Assembly (NCBI GenBank): GCA_016858145.1
Contig: JAEHOE010000039.1
Location: 310,001-374,000 of the forward strand
DNA length: 64,000 bases
Source: Edaphochlamys debaryana
Taxonomy: Eukaryota > Chlorophyta > Chlorophyceae > Chlamydomonadales
Reading direction: 5' to 3'
A program made the translations under genes and the position numbers. Shown in pieces: positions 50,301 through 63,200 of the stretch. The notes beneath the pieces are model-generated. The model was not told where the DNA came from, did not search any database, and saw only the letters and a list, made by a program, of their open reading frames with translations. Within the stretch, counting starts at the first letter, position 1. Each line of letters starts with the position of its first letter.

Positions 50301-53300
50301 AAAGTGCGGTCGCAGGGCAAAGCCTGTCCCATCCGCACGTGGGTAGCTGTGAGGACCCGGTCCGCTGTGCGGGCGGTAGAGTGCCGCTTCGTTTACTTCC
50401 TTGCCGTTCGGGTTCGCATCAGCCCCGCCTAATGTCCAAGGGCTCCTGCTCGAAACAGCTACGGCACTGTTCGCGATACTGTTCATGATGAGTCCATCCG
50501 TTCAACTGCCATCTTCAGCGGGAGCACTATCAATTACTTGATTGCAATGGCTGGCTGGGCATAGCGTTGCGTACTGCAAGTTGTTATCTCATTCATTGTT
50601 TCTGGGCGCGCTCACAATTTACCAGTCGTTTTTTCCACGTCGTCGTGGGGGTTGTCTGCAACCCCACCGTAGGCAGCACCCAGCGGAACTTGCTGTACCT
50701 GCACCGTCCGTCCCAGCTAGGCCCCATGAACGGAGCGCCTTTACACATGGCACACATCACAGTGCAAGAGTGGAGAATCAAAAGATCCATGAATAAGTCT
50801 GTACCGGGCGGGCCGCAGGCGCCGTGGGGGCTGGGGAGGGCACGGGAGGGCCTTGGGGCGAACTCCCCATTGTGTGCACGCTCCAATCCATCTTTCACGT
50901 GACCTTGAAGGGAACTTGTGACATGTGCGCGCGTATCATGTAGAGTGGGGTGAGCAATCCGCCCTCCAGGCCTTGTGCTCATGAGGTTTCTTGTGGTTTC
51001 TTGCGCGGGCTTTGCTGACAGCCCCTTGTAGTATTCGTCCCTGACCTTCATCCCCGGGTTTGAGCCTTATCAACACGTGCAGGCATGAGCCTGTAGGAGG
51101 CATGGCGGCCGTACGTGGGGCCTGCTGTGAGTGCTTGAGCGCCGGTCCTGCACAACAGGCCATTAGTCTTGGTTCATCTTATGGACGGGGGGCAGGAAGG
51201 GCCGAGCGAGGCGGCACGTGAGGGCGGGTACCAGCGCCTGGGCATAGGTAGGTCGGGTTGGGGGTCGGGACTGCGTGTGAAGCGCGGGAGGTGACGGGGG
51301 GACTACTGATTGGACGGCTGCAGGAGGGGCACGGTAGGGGCGGCGTGTAGGGCATTGTTATGCCCCGCTGCAGGGCCTGCGTGCATGTGTTGACGCGCAG
51401 CATGTGTTGCTGCCTATGGACAAACCCCTGCTGGCTGCTGGGGCCTAGAGTGAGGGCCTGAAGCCTGATGCAGAGTTGGCCAGAGCGCCATGAGCGAGAG
51501 CAAGCATGGCTGTGGCGCGTGGGACCCCGCCGAATCCCCAAATCTTCGTTTGTACTACCGGTATTTGCCTCAGCGGTTGTGTTCGTACTGTCGCATGAGA
51601 TAGGGGGGGCCAAGCTAGCTGGGCGTGCGCGGCTGAAGGTCAAGGCGTCACGGATGAGCGGTACCGTGTTGCGGGGGGGCATTGTGGGGTTGTCAAGGCC
51701 CCTGACTATGGTGGCGGGGTCCGTATGTAGCTAGTCCGTGCGCTGTGGGCCGTAGTAGTGCTTGAGTGCGTGGCCCCAGACACCCAGTGCTGCCCGGCCT
51801 CGCGGGCTTTGGGGCTCAGCCCTTTTCCCTGTCCTGAGGACGTGATAGGAGGACAGACACCGTTGTTAGGTGGAGACGGTGTAGATATGGCCGGGTGCGA
51901 GCCTGCATGCCGTGGTGCTGCGGGCTGGTGGCGGAGAGGGGTTGAGGGCTCCACGGAGCCACACTAAGACAATGCTTGGGACCCATCGGGGCACTACGCG
52001 ACTCAGCCCTTTCCCTGCCTTACAACAGCATACTCTCCTATGCAACCGGAGTACGGGACGGATGGAGTGAGTGAGCTTACAGCAGGGGGCCATCTGATTG
52101 AAGGGATACGGTACTTGATACATCAACATCAACAGGGTGACACCGTCACGCTGGCCATGCCATCCAGAGCATGCATGCATCCATGCACAGTTCGGGGCAC
52201 TAAATGAAATGTTCCCGCTCTGGTGTCCACCCAGCTGCCCACAAATCATTCATCAGCGCTGTGCTCGTTCTGCCTGCGCTACCGTCCAGTGCACTCCGTG
52301 CTAGACAACTAGCTTGACAGCTCGAGGCAACTGTGACAGCATCAGACCAAGCCTGGAGTGTGCCGCAAGCAAGGGAACCCCGTCAGGGTCTAGGAGCCAA
52401 CATGCAAGCATGGAGCTACCCGCAGAGGAGCACCCTGTGCTACGCAAGCGCACCGTTGCCAGCCGCAACCTTCCGAGCGCCAGCAGGGCGCCACACCAAG
52501 GGGGGTGGGGGGTAGCGACAACGATTTTGCACCCCATGCCACAAGAGTTCCTGACACCCCTGACCCACCCACCCACCCATGCCGTACACCCCCCCCTGGC
52601 CATACGCTGTATCCACCACACCTCACTACGCGTGGGTAGTAAACACGCTGAGTTTGCCACTACTGTGCAGCAAATCCATACAGTTGCCAAGGCCCAAAAC
52701 ATGTCAACATTACATACCCAAAACAGCCTTACCAAAGCTCCCAAGCGTCCGCACCACCAGCACCGCATGCCCTCCAACCCTTGGTGGGCCAGACCCGGAT
52801 TCACATTGACTTCACCCCTTGCCCCCAGTCCCAAGCCACATCCTTCCTGTCCTTTTCAGTACCGATTGGACAGACTGCCAAGAGACCTTAACCAGCCTAG
52901 CTCAAAGCCCCGCCCCCTGGAGTCTCCCGAGTAAGCCCCAGGGCACATGGTTAACAGCTGCTTAGTCCCGCGGCCCTCACACCCCTGCATGCCCAGCATC
53001 CCTCCCTCCTCCCGCTGTCCTCAAAGTGATCCTTGTTTATCGAACATCCACAAAGCATACTTAGGCTCGCTAGGACGATATGTGAAGACAAGCCCACGGG
53101 ATGAACACCCACGCAAACATGGAAGCGCTGTAAGCTCGCTTCTAGTCACTGGGCCCTCCCTCCATATGCAACCGACAGATGGCGATGCAAAAGGCGCTTC
53201 TAGTCACTGGGCCCTCCCTCCATGTGCAACCGACAGGTGGCGATGCAAAAGGCGTCCAGGTGTGCTGGACACACAATGCCAGCCAACAGCAAGCAATGCG

Positions 53301-53855
53301 CACGACGCTGCCGCGCAGCTATGCTTCAACACTCATCATTTGAACAGTTTTATCCTCATCGCGTGGCGCAAGCTAGTTTAACCACTGTGATAGATTTGAC
53401 GGATACCGACTATGAGCGCTCCCCCTGCCCCCCATCGGGCTTGCAACAGGTTGGCCAGCGCATTAGATAGGCAGGGCCAGGCCGCCAGTACGGCACAAAG
53501 CGGATCAACCGAGCTCAAAGCCAGCGCTCCATGTGCAACAAGGCACACCAGTGGAAGCGATATTGGATGAACAGCATGCGTGTCCCAAGTGCATCCTGAT
53601 CTCTTTATTAGCAAGAGCCGTACCCGTGCATCGGTGCATCGATTTTAGCAAGCGCCGTATTAATGCTCATCCGCAAATCCGCGGCCCCCGCAGCTTACTG
53701 CATTACTTGACCCCACCGCTGATGTCACAAACTCTTAGTATCACGCTTCCACATGCCACAACGCCATGTGCTCAAACGCTGGTTTCCAATCAGCCCAGCA
53801 CCCTCATACAGTCGTCGTCCTGTCCTTTGGACACGGAGACCTCATCGCACATGCC
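50301..53855. other. Region between the convergent kinase genes
   Basis: 3.5 kb that should contain both kinase 3' UTRs. Open frames here are short, uneven in composition and lack recognisable domains. The only clear structure is the 58-bp tandem duplication at 53137-53252. A minus-strand TGTAA near 52079 might serve kinase 2. Confidence 0.45.
53137..53252. repeat. 58-bp tandem duplication
   Basis: Two head-to-tail copies (53137-53194 and 53195-53252), each starting CGCTTCTAGTCACTGGGCCC and ending GGCGATGCAAAAGG. They differ at two positions by eye. Recent local duplication in the kinase intergenic DNA. Confidence 0.9.
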
Positions 53856-56800
53856 TCAGAGGTGCTCGGTCTCACGGCTCTCAAACCCCTGCACGCCTGC
53901 CCTCACAAGCGCCAGCGTCTTGGCCGCCTCCGCCGCCGCCGGGCGGCGCAGCGGGTCTTTGTCCCAGCACTGATCAATCAGCCGCCGCAGTTTGGATGGC
54001 AGGCGGCTGCCAGGTATGGCGTCAAACGGCGGCCGCTGGCCCTTGATGTTCACAGCCCACGCCACGGCCACCGTACTGCAGCCCTGCGGAAGGAATGTGG
54101 TGGCGGCCAGGGTGTCAAGGTGCAGCAGGACCCCTGCCCGCAATCCAACATCATCATCAAACCGTTCAGGCTGTGACAGCGGCCCGTGCCATTACAGCCG
54201 TTGCCAATACACATGTGCCGTACACGTGCATCCCGCACACCGCCGTACAGCATGCACACAGCCACCGGCAGATTGCCCCTCCGGACGCACCTTCCAAGGC
54301 TGCTGGCCAGACAGAGCCTCCCACAGCAGCACGCCCAGGGAGTAAATGTCCTGTGGAGACCACGGAGAGGGACCGTATCTGAGGTAATGCCGGTCGTCGA
54401 TTCGCACAATCACCCAAGCCACGCCACCAAGCCAAAAGACTAACAGAGCTTGCGTTATGGGCGCTCACCAGGCGGCAGGTGAGTACTTCGTTCTCCAGAT
54501 CAAAGCACTCTGCGTTGGAGGGGGCAGGCATGACGCGCAGCGGACTTGAGTGCTCGTGGGAAGCCCACATTAGGGGAGCAATGCAGAGAACCCTCTGCAG
54601 TCTGCGCCCACGGCCGTCTCCCCCCTACCCGGCGGAAGGTACTGCACGGTGCCCGCCTCCGGGTTCTGAGTCCGCATGGTGGCGCACCGGACTCGAGACA
54701 GACCGAAGTCCTGCACAAAGAAAGGTCAAGAGGCTGAGTCCGGACCCTGCCAAACACAGGTGCACGTGCCTTCCCAGCGGGGCCCTTGCTCTACGGCTTT
54801 ACGGCATGCTAGCTTCCGTCAGTGCCGTCAGCCCCCTCACCGTGATCTTGGCGACGGGCTCTGGACTTGACACATTGTTCAGGAGGACGTTGGCGGGCTG
54901 GGGAAGGCGGGCAGAGCGCCACAAGCAAGCCATCAGAGGCAGGAGAGGCAGGTATCCGCTACTCGCGCTAACGGCTCAGGGAAGGCCTTTTCCACTGCCC
55001 TGCACGCATCAGCCTGCTATCTGTGCCCTGCTGGACTCGAGCGGTCCTACCTTGAGGTCCCTGTGCATGCAGGTCGGGTGCAGCGCCGAGAGCGCCTGGC
55101 AGATCTGGACTCCGATGTGTAGCACCTGAGGAGCGAGGGGCAGGGGGCCGCAGGTGGCGGGGTCAGGGCCCCATCCTACCCATCCGCCAGGTGACCCATG
55201 CACCCCACACGCTCGAGGGCCCGCCCCTGCCTCCCTGGCCACTCCGCCTGCGCCCCCCCACCGTGGGCAGCGGTATGAGTCCGTCTGCGTCCCGTGGGCC
55301 GCTGCCTGCGTCATAGATCAGGCGCTCGAGGGAGGTCTCGCACAGCTCCATCACCTGGGGTCGAGCGGGCACTGAGGGTAAGGCGAAGGACAGGAAACGC
55401 GTGCAGCCCCTGGCTCCTCTGCCCCCTCATCCCTCACCAGCGCCAGTCGCGGCGGCTCCACGCAGGCGGCGAGCAGGCGCACCACGTTGGGGTGGGACAC
55501 GCGGCCCAGGACCTGGAGAAAGGCAGAGAGGCACGGGCGGAGGACATGACTCGTGGAGGCATCCCGCGGCCCCTCATCCCTGAGCACCAGAAGCCAACCA
55601 GCAAGCGGAAGGCAGGACCCGACCCACCTCAACCTCAGACTGCAGCAAGGCCCGAAGGCCCGCCCAGTCCTCATCTGACGGACAGTCAGTCCCCCAGGGG
55701 GCACTGAGTAGCTTAACCGCCACGGGCTCTCCCTTGTACGTCCCCTCGTACACACGGGAGAAACTGGCATTGGGAAGGCCACACGGCAAGAGACAGACAG
55801 TTGCATCAACGATTACGAGAGCGAATGCACACACGCACGCCGCACGCTAGGGCGCCAGCCTTAGCAAACGATACATTGGCGCAACCACCAGCAACCCTGC
55901 TATCAACCATGGAACTCCCTAGCGCCCCCCAGCTCACCCGCCCTTGCCCAGCAGCCTTGGGCCCAGCGCCACGGCCTCCGCCGGAGCGCGCGCCTCCGCC
56001 ACGTGGCACGCCTCCTCGACCAATACGTTTGTCTGGGGCGGGAGCGTCAGCTGGCCCCCTGCCTCGGCCTCTCCAGCCTCGTCGGAAGCTCCCTTGACAC
56101 TATGGGTACCCTCCATCACCCGAACCGACAGCGGCAGCTCAGGGTTGAGGGGCGTGTTGTCCATCAGCACAGCGTCTAGGCCTGAGTCGGCGGTGCCCAG
56201 GGCACAGGAGGCCGCTGCCATGGCCGAAGCCGTGGTGATGGTCACGGTCGCCGCTCCCGTGCGCGTGCTGCTCAGGCCCAGGCCTGCACGGGCGGGCGGG
56301 CGTTGGAGTCAGGGAGCGGCAGGTCGATTGAAGGCCTGCTAGAAAGAAGTACCCGACAAGCAGCTGCGGGACGACGGCTCGCCAAGCCCAGGCTACGTCC
56401 GTCCGGGCAATAAAAACGTCGGCGCCAAGCCAAGCCCAGGCTAGGCGCACATTCTGGAAGGAAGCTAGGGCGCGGCGGTGCGTGGCAACCCATGGCGCAC
56501 TCACTGAAGGCGCCCACGGTGTGCTGGCTCGGCGGGGCCTTGCTGCTGAAGCTGGCGTTGCCCTGGGCCCCCGCCTCCAGGTCCGTGTCGGCGCACGACG
56601 CCTTGTCGCCGGGATACGTGGAACCAACTGAAAGCGCTCCAGGGAATGCGTCGCTGCTGCTGCTCCTGCTGCGTTGCCAGCGGCGGCGAATGACGAGAAA
56701 CACTGCCAGCGCCGCCAGCGCCAGTGCCATGAAGCCTGTAGAGCAGAGGACCGAGGGGGCACGTCAGGTGCGGTCATCCGCATGTGAGCGGTCGTACAAG

Positions 56801-59191
56801 TACCCCGTACATCCGGTACATCAGGCCTCACCTCCCACGGCCAGTCCCACCGCCAGCCCCACGGTCCGACTGGCGCTGTCATCCGAGGCGCCCTCCTCCG
56901 CCGCGGCTTTCACGTAGTGCACTTCCGACCCCCGGTCGTGATGATCGGGGTGGTCTCCGCCAAGCCGCTGGTAGGGCGGTGGCGACGGCAGGTCCCGAAC
57001 TTCGACGACCGCTTGGTTGGCAGGGACGCCCGAGGAGGTCGGGAAGGGGCGCAGGGGGTCGTCCGGCTTTGCCAGCTGGACCAGCTCGCAGCCGACGGAC
57101 GTGTACTCCTGGACGCAGTCGGGCGGCATGATGTCGTTGCAGAGGGTGGAGACGCCCCTGAGGTGGAGCTGCGGGCGTCGGGAGGAGCAGGCGGGCGCAA
57201 CAACTCAGCGTCGTCAGAAGTGATAGGGCAGACCGTTACTTGGACACATGGGAGGGATGGGGTCGCACCAGCAATGCAGGAGATGCACGCTAGGCGATAG
57301 CACATCCGAGCAGGCCAGGCCAGGCCGAGTTCGGCTCGTGCGCTCACCAGGTAGCCCGTGGGTCCGAGGTTCCCGGCGCTGTTCTCGTAAACGCCTGAAG
57401 TGGGGTGTCGCAAGGTACGGGTTAGGCACCCCATGTCCCCCCGTCCCCGGTCCGCAAACGGCGTACAAAAGCGTGCACGTTCAAGACCCTGAGCCCTTAC
57501 GCCGCCGGCATGTCGCCATAACTTAGATCCCCAGTTTGCGACTTCTGCCACCCTTTCAGCCCAAAGTGCACTTCCCAATCGACCGACAGCAACATGCGGC
57601 TGAGCGGGCCCACCTGGGAACGCAAAGTCCTGCCAATAGTTGATCTGTGGCCAGCACCGCTCTGCGAGGGACAACACATACAGGGGTAGCGCTTGCTTTG
57701 GTAACTAACGCTGTATCACCCTCAAGCTAGGTAGAGCCGCAGCTGCCAGACAAAACCCCGCCAACAGTCCGCCGCAATGCATGTCTCTGAGCCCCTCTCT
57801 TGCCCTGCTGAGGAGTCACGCAGCGGCTCCGGCTGTTGTTCCAAGCGCACCTCGCAACGGCGCTGATGTGTCGTTCGTGCAATCAGCGCTCGGCTTCAGT
57901 CCCGGTATGAAGCTGTTGTTGCCCGGTATGGACCTTGGCCTCGGCAGGCCTACCGCGTTGCCCCTGGGAAACGGGCAAGCAACGAGGGGAGGCAGCGATA
58001 TGGGTCGCACAGAGCCGAGCGTCAGCGCCGGGGGGCTGCTGTTGCATGAAACAGGAAGCTTTATGTGGACTCCCGAAGGGGAGTTCTGCTCGAAGGGCTG
58101 GCACTGTTACGGCGGAGGGCATGACTCACAACGACAGGTCAGCTGGCGAGCAGAACCGGTACAGAAGAGTCATGTCGTACAGCTGTAGCACGGGTGGCGC
58201 GCTGGCCGTGGGAAAGGCTTGGTTGGCTATGATGTCAGCGCCGGGTGTCTGCAGCAAGCGTACGACAGGAATGGCACAACTTACGGCTTGAGGCTTGCTG
58301 AGGGCGAGGGACCGTGGACGGTTCTGCGCTGAGGATTATCGCCGAGAACCCCTACCCAGTACAGGAATTTCGCTTGCGTGGCACGCCCATAACAAGCTGC
58401 TACGCACCCGGGCGTTCGATCCCATTCTCCAGTCCCGTAGAATGAGCTGCGTCAGGGTTAGCGTCACTCCTCCGGCCATCCGAACCTGGAGAGCAGGGCG
58501 GGCGCGTAGCACGGGAAGGCATGGGCTCCTGTGTCCCCCTCGAAGGTGCGAAGGTTACAGCAGTAGTCCACTTTCAGAGGGAGCCAGAGGAGGGGTAAGC
58601 GAGAGCGCCACCTTCGGGTGTGCCACCCGCACACCCTCACCCAGCTACCGGCACGTGGTCACCCCTGGTTCGGTAACCCCCGCCGTGCCCCCTCCCTTAC
58701 GGCCCCTTGCTACTCGTCACCTCTTTTGCCCATGCGCCTGCCCGCCAAGCACGTTGGGCCACATAAAGCGACACGGTGCGACACGACGCGACACGGTGCA
58801 GCCCCCGAGCCCCCTCGCTCGACACGCCTCAAACCCGCGACTTGCCCCTCCGCGCATCCTCACGTCACTCTCGGCCTGTCTCATTTACCGTGGACACCGT
58901 CCCCGAGTCCCCACTCACGAAGGGGCCAACGAAGTTCATGTGCAGGAGCGGAGGGCGCGTGCGGTGTTTTCCGCGAATGACGAGGCTCCGGCGCAGTTCA
59001 GCGACCTTCCAGTCCTCTGCATGCAGCTTGGCGTCCACCTGGAGGACGACCTCAAAGATTTCTTCATTTGCGAAAGCTCTGGCGATACACGCCGAGTCCC
59101 AGCAGTCTACAGAGAAGCCGGATGCTTTCACTAGGCCAAGAAGCTGCAATGCAAAACACGCAGCTATTGACGTAAGTACGCGGTGTGCCAT
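53856..59191 (-). CDS. Receptor-like protein kinase, copy 2
   Basis: Eighteen exons join in phase (59191-58919, 58485-58408, 58248-58136, 57963-57851, 57661-57614, 57394-57348, 57168-56832, 56735-56505, 56283-55938, 55763-55628, 55512-55438, 55354-55262, 55125-55051, 54897-54841, 54710-54629, 54509-54469, 54350-54291, 54083-53856) for 810 residues. Same plan as copy 1: signal peptide (MAHRVLTSIAACFALQLLGL), ectodomain with LVIRGKHRTRPPLLHMNFVG, VTLTLTQLILRDW and ERCWPQINYW, a membrane segment (FMALALAALAVFLVI), then kinase motifs FSRVYEG, VAVKLL, HRDLK with PANVLL, DFGLSRV, LPPECF and SLGVLLWEALSGQQPW. The ectodomain is well diverged from copy 1 while the kinase core is nearly the same. Two introns split the region that is one 208-base exon in copy 1 (113+48+47). 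Confidence 0.9.
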
Positions 59192-60226
59192 GTGTACTTT
59201 TGCTTGCGAAGGGTACAAGTCATAACGCCCGGGCACAAGTGCTGGAAGAGTTCAAGTGTCGGCAGTGGGTGGTAATGGGTTAGGGCATCCGACGTCGCAC
59301 AGGGCGTAGTGCTGAAACCGGGCGAACCAATTGTCTGTTTACGTTAGCTTAGGCACATCGACGCGCGCGCAAGCAGCGAAGCCTCGGCTTTGAGTCGCTG
59401 TTGAAGGAGTATGGTCTTCCAATGACACGGGAAGGTCATCTGCATGTTTCTCGTCGGCTGCGCAGTTGGGGCGAGTCCGTGTGTGGGCCTGGCCACGCCC
59501 CAGCCCCCCTCGCCCGCATTCCTCACAGATGCGCCTTTTCCCTTCCTCCCCCTTCACTTCCTGTCATGCCATCTTGGTGGCGGCTTCCTCATTGGTTCGT
59601 TGTGCGGGGGCATACCGGCACTAGCTTACAGCGATTCGCCGCCGACTCGGGGCTGGCCGGTGTGGGCTTCCACGGGCTTCCTGGCCTATAGAGGTACGGT
59701 ACTCCTGCCGTGTCTGGGCCAATCCGATGCTCGCTCTGACCCAGATGATGTCTACTTGCGTGATGCAGCCATGCACGGGTCACGGCGGCAGTCGGCTGCC
59801 GGGAAGCCGCACTGCGCCACTACCCCGCCTGGCCGCGCTCGCGGGCCATAACTTCACCGGCTCTCCAACCAAGAGGGGGCCTCGTGCCCACGGCGAGCTT
59901 TCTCCCCAGTTTGCGCTGAGCACAACATACCGTTGCCAAGCGCATCACGGTCTGGCATGCATTACTCGTCGTTAACGAGTAACATGAGTTCACCAGCAGA
60001 GGCGACCTGCCCACACCAACCCGTTCTGTCCGCACGTTTCCCCCGCACGCCATGCACTTGCTGCCTGCGCACAAGCGCCCATGTGCCAGTCCAGCACCCA
60101 TCCATCCCGGCCCACGCACCCAGATCCCTATCCCGCCCACGTCGACCACCCTCCCCTTCCCCCGTCCTTACCACGTGCATACCCCAATGTCCCTGTCCCT
60201 CCCTTCCCTGTCCCACCGTCCCTCTG
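59192..60226. other. Upstream region of kinase 2
   Basis: One kilobase between the kinase 2 ATG and the 3' end of the CH-like gene, both on the minus strand. It should hold the kinase 2 promoter and the CH-like gene 3' UTR. A Leu/Pro-rich plus-strand frame at 59444-59851 has no supporting features. Confidence 0.4.
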
Positions 60227-63200
60227 TCATGGGTCCGTTGGCACCAGGCGGAGCCGAGGGGAGGCCGCGGGCCCGAGGCCCTGCCGCTGCCCCGCTTGCT
60301 GGCTCTTGTGCTGTCCCAGATACGAGTCCAGGCCCCACGACGCGCTGGTCTGTGCCGGCTGTTGCCGCTGTGCAGCTGCTGCTGCTGCTGCCGTCGACTT
60401 GGTCGGAGTCACGATTTGCTCCGCAAGTAGCTGGCCTGAGCTGCCGCCAGCGTAGCGACCGGCGTGGGCGTTGGCTGACGCAGCTGCGGAGCGCCGCACG
60501 CCACCAGCGCTGCTCGGACGCGCGCGGCCGTTGCTGCCGCCGGGCCGGCCTCCCGCTGCCACAGACATCACCGCGGCCGCAGGCCCCGGGCCGTGCGGCT
60601 GTGGTGCGGCGGCGGTGGCGTTACGGCGCATTCGGTCAGCGGACTGGGGCCGCGCGCGGGCCGCAGCGCTGGCAGCGCCACCAGCAGGGCCCGCCACGGC
60701 CGCGGCCGTTGGGACTGAGGACTTGCTCTCAGCTGCCCCCCACGCGCCGTGTGCCCCTGCAGGCGCGATGCGAGCGGGCGACACGACCCGCAACGTGGAG
60801 TGGTAGGGGTAGGGTTGGTAGTGGGCGTTGGTGGGAGAGCCGTCACGAGGCTCGTGCGGGGACGGATTGCGTGTGGCCAGGCGGTTGGGCGACGTGGTTG
60901 GCGAGCGCTGACGGTTGGCGGTTGCCGGGGAGCGGTTGAGGGCGATGTCGGTGGGGTCCAGCGTGGCTAGCGGCGGCTCCGGTACGACGTACGGCAAGTA
61001 CGGCTTGCATTCGGGTAGGAGCGCGCTGGGGGCCTGCGGTCATGGCACAAAGAGAGGATCAGCCAGGACCCCATGCTTGGCATACCCCGAGCCGCCGCAA
61101 CTTGTGTCTCTGGCCTGCTCACTGCCGCGGTGCTCTGTAACGTTACCGCTCCCCTCGGCCCCGCTGCGACGCACCATCCCCCGGCTGGGCCTCCTCCCTT
61201 CTCAGACCTCGGCCCCCCCTCCCCTCTGCCCGCTACCCCATGCCCCCAACGGCGAGGGGGCCTCACCGGCGCCACTCCGTCCGCCAGGCGGTGCAGGTCC
61301 TCCAGCAGGCCCGTCAGCGGGGGCCGCTCGCAGTGCATGAGAGCCTCCTCGTACGCCAGGAAGCTGGGGGAGGCAGGGGCACACGTCAGCAACACACCGG
61401 CTGTTCGGAAAGGCAGCGGCGGCGGCGGGCCGTGCTGGGACCGCTGGTGTCCCAAGGTCCTGGTACATGGCTCATAACCGCCGAGGCAGTACCAATGGTG
61501 GTCAGGGCGGTGGGCACAGGCCTCAATGGTTGGTGCTACATGGGCTGCCGCTTCCCCTCCCCGGCTCACCGCCTGCACATGCCTGGCAGCGTGCGGAGGG
61601 CCTCGATGGCCTTGAGCCAGTTGGTGCGGCGGGCGGCCTCCGTGAGCGGCCTGCGCGGCGGCGGGGAAAGAGGCAGGGGACGTAAGGCAGGGCGGGGGGA
61701 GCGGTGCGTTGAGGAGGGGCGTGCTGTGCGCGTCTAGGCGCGGGCCGGGCGACAACATGAGGCATGCCAGTGCATATGCTTCAGTGGCCCCCGGCCGGCG
61801 CGGTCGGGGTATCTTCGGCTGCGCTGCCTCACCGCCTGTGCGCTCCCACGATGGGCCGGCCGCTGAGGTTGGACACGAGCCAGCAGATGAAGGTGCCGTC
61901 CTCGAACATGGGCAGTAGCGCAGAGAAGCCCTGGAGCGGAGGGACAAGGGGGACATGTGAGACTCGGTCGGATACGGGAGCGTGTCCGGAATCAGAGCAG
62001 AGGCGTGCGGCACATGATCCAAGTGAAGTCCCGGAGGCCGCCCTCGTTGCCTTTGACATGATCGCGCAATGCTTACCTCCGCTGACTCGCGCCTGCTAAT
62101 TGCGCCGCTCTCCATCAGCCAGCGCAGCAGGGACGCCTCCAGGGCCGCCAGGTCGGAGCCGCTGTACGGCAGCGCCGCGAGCTGGGGCCACAGCGGGCGG
62201 TACAGCAGGCCGCTGGGGGCGCCGAGGCCCAGGCCCTGCCCAGCGGCGGTGGGGTTGTGCAGCAGCGAGGCGGCCGCGGCGGCGCCAGCCGCTGCCGACG
62301 CAGCGGCGATGCCGCTCGTGTGCAGGAGAGCGGCCAGGTTGCCCTGGTTGGAGGGATAAGAAAGAGGTCAGGAGGGGTGCTCGGGGTCAACCCACATCGC
62401 GGCCTCCTAGGGGCCAAGCTCAGCTCTTCCCAGCCGCACAATCAGCACCCGCCCTGCTCACTCTCGGGTCCGCAGTGGGCCCGCCGGGGACCAGCAGTCC
62501 TCCCCGCGCCGCCGTCCCCGTCCCGCCCAGCACCGCCGCCTGCTCAGCCACGATGGTGCCGTACATGCGGCGGGGCGACACGCCTCCTTCGCGATGCAGC
62601 GAGCTGAGCGCTGCGGGGGCGCTGGAGCGGGCTGGGGAGGCCGGGCGGCTGCGCCCCCGCGCCGCCTCAGCGGGGCTGGGGGAGCGCGCGGCGGCTGCCG
62701 CAGCCGCGGGGCCCGGCGCCGGCGCGACGCCGTTGATGCCTGGGCCGCCGCGGACGTCGAAGGACCTGCAGGTCCACATGGCGCTCGGGAGGTTTCAGAA
62801 GTCGTGACTTTTCTCAAGCCCCCTCGATCATATAAGTGCCGTTCAACCCTCTACGGCCTCCTATGTCTATTTCACCAACGCTCCGCGCTCTGCGGCGGCC
62901 TGTTGCCTCACCTCTTGGTCGCCTCCTCCTGGCCGTACACGCCCCGGCCCCGGCCGCCGGTCCTGCCTACGCCCGAAGCGCCCAGGAACTGCGGCGCGAT
63001 GGCGAGGCGGATAAAGTTGAGCAGCCCCCACACGCTGTCCGCCTCGCCCGCAAGCACCGCCTCCACCTCGGACACCAGGCCCGGGCCGGCGCGCAGCTGG
63101 CGCTCCTGCGGACGTGAACGCAGCAACCAGGTGAGGCGTTGGGTTGTCGAGGCCAACAATTCCTTCCTCGCCATACACAAGTTCGGCCAGTACAAGTGCC

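Noticed and set aside
50301..53855. A gene between the kinases (frames at 51179-51682, 52301-52934)
   Set aside because: Composition is Pro/Thr/His-rich in both directions with no coding-like third-position bias or splice structure.
48893..55129. A shared peptide (SGPTLRSLCMQVGCSAESAW) encoded on the minus strand near 49000 and the plus strand near 55050
   Set aside because: Both are antisense readings of the paralogous kinase exon that carries HRDLK. The identity reflects the nearly identical exons and introns, not a gene.
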